A DNA stretch of 15,686 nt from Geobacter sp. UBA698. Its GTDB lineage: Bacteria > Desulfobacterota > Desulfuromonadia > Geobacterales > Pseudopelobacteraceae. The notes under the pieces were generated by a model that had not been told where the DNA came from, ran no database searches, and saw nothing but the letters and a program-made list of their open reading frames with translations. Both the position numbers and the translations under genes were made by a program. Below, piece by piece: positions 14,199 through 15,686 of the stretch (its first letter is position 1; each line of letters begins with the position of its first letter). The stretch spans positions 5,161 to 20,846 of the forward strand of contig DBMM01000024.1 of NCBI GenBank assembly GCA_002298925.1. Direction: 5' to 3'.

Positions 14199-14275
14199 TG
14201 GTGGCAGTGCAGGGATTCGAACCCCGGACCTAGCGAATATGAGTCGCTTGCTCTAGCCAACTGAGCTACACTGCC
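14199..14275 (-). tRNA. tRNA with CAU anticodon, probably elongator tRNA-Met
   Basis: The 77-nt minus-strand sequence folds into a full cloverleaf. The acceptor stem is GGCAGTG/CACTGCC. The D arm is GCTC...GAGC with AGTTGGCTA. The anticodon stem is AGCGA/TCGCT with loop CTCATAT (anticodon CAT). The variable loop is AGGTC and the T arm contains TTCGAAT. The discriminator base is A and CCA is encoded. The acceptor stem is fully paired at 1-72 (G-C), so it is not the initiator tRNA. A CAU anticodon can also belong to tRNA-Ile2, where TilS converts C34 to lysidine, and the anticodon stem GCGA/TCGC resembles that class. Met is favoured but not proven. Confidence 0.9.
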
Positions 14276-14282
14276 ATTTTGA

Positions 14283-14301
14283 TTTCAGCTTGAAGCTGAA
14301 A
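14283..14301. repeat. 9-bp perfect palindrome in the tRNA 5' leader
   Basis: TTTCAGCTT (14283-14291) and AAGCTGAAA (14293-14301) are exact inverted copies around a single G. It lies eight bases upstream of the mature tRNA 5' end. With a one-base spacer it suits a protein-bound DNA dyad better than an RNA hairpin, though a slightly opened hairpin could form. Confidence 0.6.
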
Positions 14302-14326
14302 CTGACTGTCAAAAAATAGACTTGCA

Positions 14327-14355
14327 TAAATAAACAATTTTCAAAATGGTGTCAA
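14327..14355 (-). promoter_or_regulatory. Possible promoter of the tRNA gene
   Basis: On the minus strand a perfect TTGACA (14355-14350) lies 17 bases before TATTTA (14332-14327), a weak -10. The transcript would carry a 5' leader of about 45 bases containing the 9-bp palindrome at 14283-14301 before the mature tRNA end at 14275. Confidence 0.4.
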
Positions 14356-14657
14356 GAAAAAAAGACTTCAAAGAACATTGTGCCAAAAGCTACCAGGTAG
14401 TGCTTGGAACAAAGAGCGTCTGGTACTTGCCTAACCGCCGCCGTGATGTTCCGCTACCACCTGCGATTTCATTTGATTTAACTCAAGTCGACCTCGCGGC
14501 CACTTGCAAATGTTAGATAACGTTATATACTTTTAACCTAACTGCATATGCCTCATCAGTTTCAATCGATTGCCTACATTCTATCCGGTTTAATCAATCA
14601 GCCATTCGTTGCTTGGTTTTGTAGTTGGCAAGATACAAATATTTCAAAAATACATTC

Positions 14658-14685
14658 TTGAATAGTTGCCAATAGCTGGTATATT
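14658..14685 (+). promoter_or_regulatory. Predicted promoter of the exopolysaccharide gene cluster
   Basis: TTGAAT (14658-14663), a 16-base spacer and TATATT (14680-14685, 5 of 6) form a sigma-70-like promoter, with TG at 14677-14678 giving an extended -10. The start of transcription near 14692 would leave a leader of about 230 bases before the gene at 14923. TTGGCAA (14625-14631) and its inverted copy TTGCCAA (14666-14672), the latter inside the spacer, could be an operator. Confidence 0.5.
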
Positions 14686-14823
14686 TATCTTGACCATTTT
14701 AATTAACTATTCTTTCAATCAGGATTCAGTGTAATTGAAGTAATGTGGGTGCCCGGTTTTCTTAACTGACTAATTATTGGATTTCGAGACCCAATGCGAC
14801 TGGGAGGCAGATGGCAATAATCA

Positions 14824-14841
14824 TGCAGTGCAGACACTGCA
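14824..14841 (+). other. Hairpin in the leader of the sugar transferase gene
   Basis: TGCAGTG (14824-14830) pairs perfectly with CACTGCA (14835-14841) around the tetraloop CAGA. Together with ATTGG (14776-14780) / CCAAT (14791-14795) it suggests a structured 5' untranslated region. No T-run follows, so it is not a terminator by itself. It matches no riboswitch class I can recognise. Confidence 0.45.
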
Positions 14842-14922
14842 AACCGTGACTTTTGAGAACTTTTCTAACTCAGCTACCGAAATCTTGATGGCTGATCAAG
14901 TAAATATGAGGTCGCATAACTC

Positions 14923-15686
14923 ATGACTCCTCGTGTGATATTTCTGATACTGATCGATTCCTTGCTGGCATATGCCGCATTTTTTTCTGCCGTAGTAATG
15001 CGGCTTGGCTATAACATACCAGCAGCAGAATTTCTCAGCACTACCGAGCTCCGGATGTCGAGTGCCTTTGTGGCTGTCAACCTCTTTTCATCACAGTTGA
15101 TGGATGTATACGACTTAGGTAAAAACACACGCAAACGCGAAATTTTTATAAATACCATACTGGCTGCATTTACTTCATTTATCTGCCTTTCTATCGTTTA
15201 TTATCTGGCGCCAACCTTTATGACAGGCCGTGGTGTCATCGCACTTGCCATTTGTCTGCTCGTGCTCTATCAATTCCCGTTCCACTCCTTATACCTGACA
15301 TACCGTAAAAACTCTCGTTTTGCCATACGGACCCTCGTTTTGGGGACTGGTCAGCTGGCAAACCAGATGGGGCAACTGGCCGAAACCAGCAACAGCACCT
15401 TTTGTCTGGCCGGCTATGCCAGCTGCCCCGAATTCGACAAGACCAGACTTGAGAGCGAAAACAGCACCATGCACGTCCCGGCTAAATCAATAGTCGGCAG
15501 CTCTGATGACCTGATGGCGGCAGCAATCCAAGCCCGTGCCAACTTGATTGTAGTGGCGCTTTTTGAGCGTAGAGGGGTATTCCCTCTCCGGGATGTCCTG
15601 CGATGCAAGCTTAACGGCATAGAAATCATGGATGCTCCCTCTTTTTACGAGCGAGTCCACCATAAACTGATGCTGGAAAACATAAC
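14923..15686 (+). CDS. Polysaccharide sugar transferase, PEP-CTERM/EpsB type (N-terminal part)
   Basis: The open frame runs off the window, so 254 codons of a protein usually about 460 aa long are visible. It starts MTPRVIFLILIDSLLAYAAF and has about four membrane segments (about 5-27, 47-60, 75-95, 104-124). A Rossmann-like CoA_binding_3 region follows, with TLVLGTGQLANQMGQLAE (138-154), then DAPSFYERVHHKLMLENI, the linker that in this family precedes the catalytic bacterial sugar transferase domain. Such proteins transfer the first sugar phosphate to undecaprenyl phosphate at the inner membrane, initiating exopolysaccharide repeat units. GAGG (14908-14911) lies 11 bases before the ATG. The catalytic half is outside the window, so activity is inferred from the N-terminus only. 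Confidence 0.8.
   Translation, partial: MTPRVIFLILIDSLLAYAAFFSAVVMRLGYNIPAAEFLSTTELRMSSAFVAVNLFSSQLMDVYDLGKNTRKREIFINTILAAFTSFICLSIVYYLAPTFMTGRGVIALAICLLVLYQFPFHSLYLTYRKNSRFAIRTLVLGTGQLANQMGQLAETSNSTFCLAGYASCPEFDKTRLESENSTMHVPAKSIVGSSDDLMAAAIQARANLIVVALFERRGVFPLRDVLRCKLNGIEIMDAPSFYERVHHKLMLENI

Larger units (their letters stand above)
14276..14922. other. AT-rich 647-base region without a convincing gene
   Basis: No frame holds a protein of 60 residues or more. The one notable short frame is 14346-14516 (plus, 56 codons, starting MVSRKKDFKEHC). It has no ribosome site and overlaps the predicted tRNA promoter, so it is not called as a gene. The left part holds the tRNA leader palindrome. The right part holds a predicted promoter at 14658-14685 and several dyads that would lie in the leader of the sugar transferase gene. 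Base composition is clearly more AT-rich than in the genes to the left. Confidence 0.7.

Noticed and set aside
13796..14233. Plus-strand open frame ending VAVQGFEPRT across the tRNA
   Set aside because: This ending is the classic false translation antisense to a tRNA T-arm; the rest lies antisense to hisI.
14199..14275. tRNA-integrated genomic island
   Set aside because: The AT-rich DNA lies on the 5' side of the tRNA; no integrase gene and no duplicated tRNA 3' fragment is visible in the window.
14346..14516. 56-codon plus-strand frame starting MVSRKKDFKEHC
   Set aside because: No ribosome site, no recognisable family, in AT-rich DNA and overlapping the likely tRNA promoter. It could be a remnant, but nothing supports expression.
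14740..14910. Possible c-di-GMP (GEMM) riboswitch before the sugar transferase
   Set aside because: Such riboswitches are common in Geobacter-like genomes, but the conserved GGGCAAACC and ACGCAAAGCC elements are absent here.
14500..14920. JUMPstart/ops element or sigma-54 promoter for the polysaccharide cluster
   Set aside because: No GGCGGTAG element and no GG-N10-GC with flanking -24/-12 consensus could be found.

Overview
The window looks like chromosomal DNA of a Geobacter-like deltaproteobacterium (Desulfuromonadota, Geobacterales). This is inferred from the mix of gene families: a Liv-type ABC transporter followed by a MerR regulator and a tandem UspA protein, a long-form HisG, a YdfG-like dehydrogenase, a cysteine-rich DUF6485-type small protein, and an exopolysaccharide sugar transferase of the PEP-CTERM/EpsB type. 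Coding DNA up to about 14.3 kb is fairly GC-rich and tightly packed. After the tRNA gene the DNA becomes visibly AT-rich.

Layout. (1) 76-3489, plus strand: the end of a Liv-type import operon. It holds a periplasmic binding protein, LivF, a MerR-type regulator and a two-domain universal stress protein, and is closed by a strong terminator. (2) 3523-4049: a one-gene unit encoding a second MerR regulator paralogous to the first, with its own promoter and terminator. (3) 4046-6399, plus strand: a CxxxCxxCC (YkgJ-type) protein overlapping an RlmI-type 23S rRNA methyltransferase, then a DUF1456/YehS-like protein. (4) 6471-8392: a small DUF2917 protein (minus) divergent from a MocR-type GntR/aminotransferase fusion regulator (plus). 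Their shared intergenic region carries a symmetric array of TACAG/CTGTA half-sites. (5) 8413-10834: glgC (minus) divergent from a zinc alcohol dehydrogenase (plus). (6) 10831-12711, minus strand: DUF6485-type protein, RluA-family pseudouridine synthase, YdfG-like SDR. The last gene ends tail-to-tail with the alcohol dehydrogenase, and the two stop codons share one CTAG. (7) 12827-14142, minus strand: hisI-hisG with ATGA coupling and a good promoter. (8) 14163-14355, minus strand: a CAU-anticodon tRNA with an intrinsic terminator. (9) 14276-14922: 647 bases with no convincing gene. (10) 14923 to the window end: the start of a polysaccharide sugar transferase, probably the first gene of an exopolysaccharide cluster.

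How the genes fit together. Most are housekeeping: solute import, histidine synthesis, glycogen, RNA modification. The least explained parts are the MocR-DUF2917 divergent pair with its four-site dyad, the two MerR paralogs bracketing uspA, the DUF6485-rluA-ydfG operon, and the long structured leader before the sugar transferase. I found no CRISPR array, insertion sequence, phage gene or toxin-antitoxin pair.
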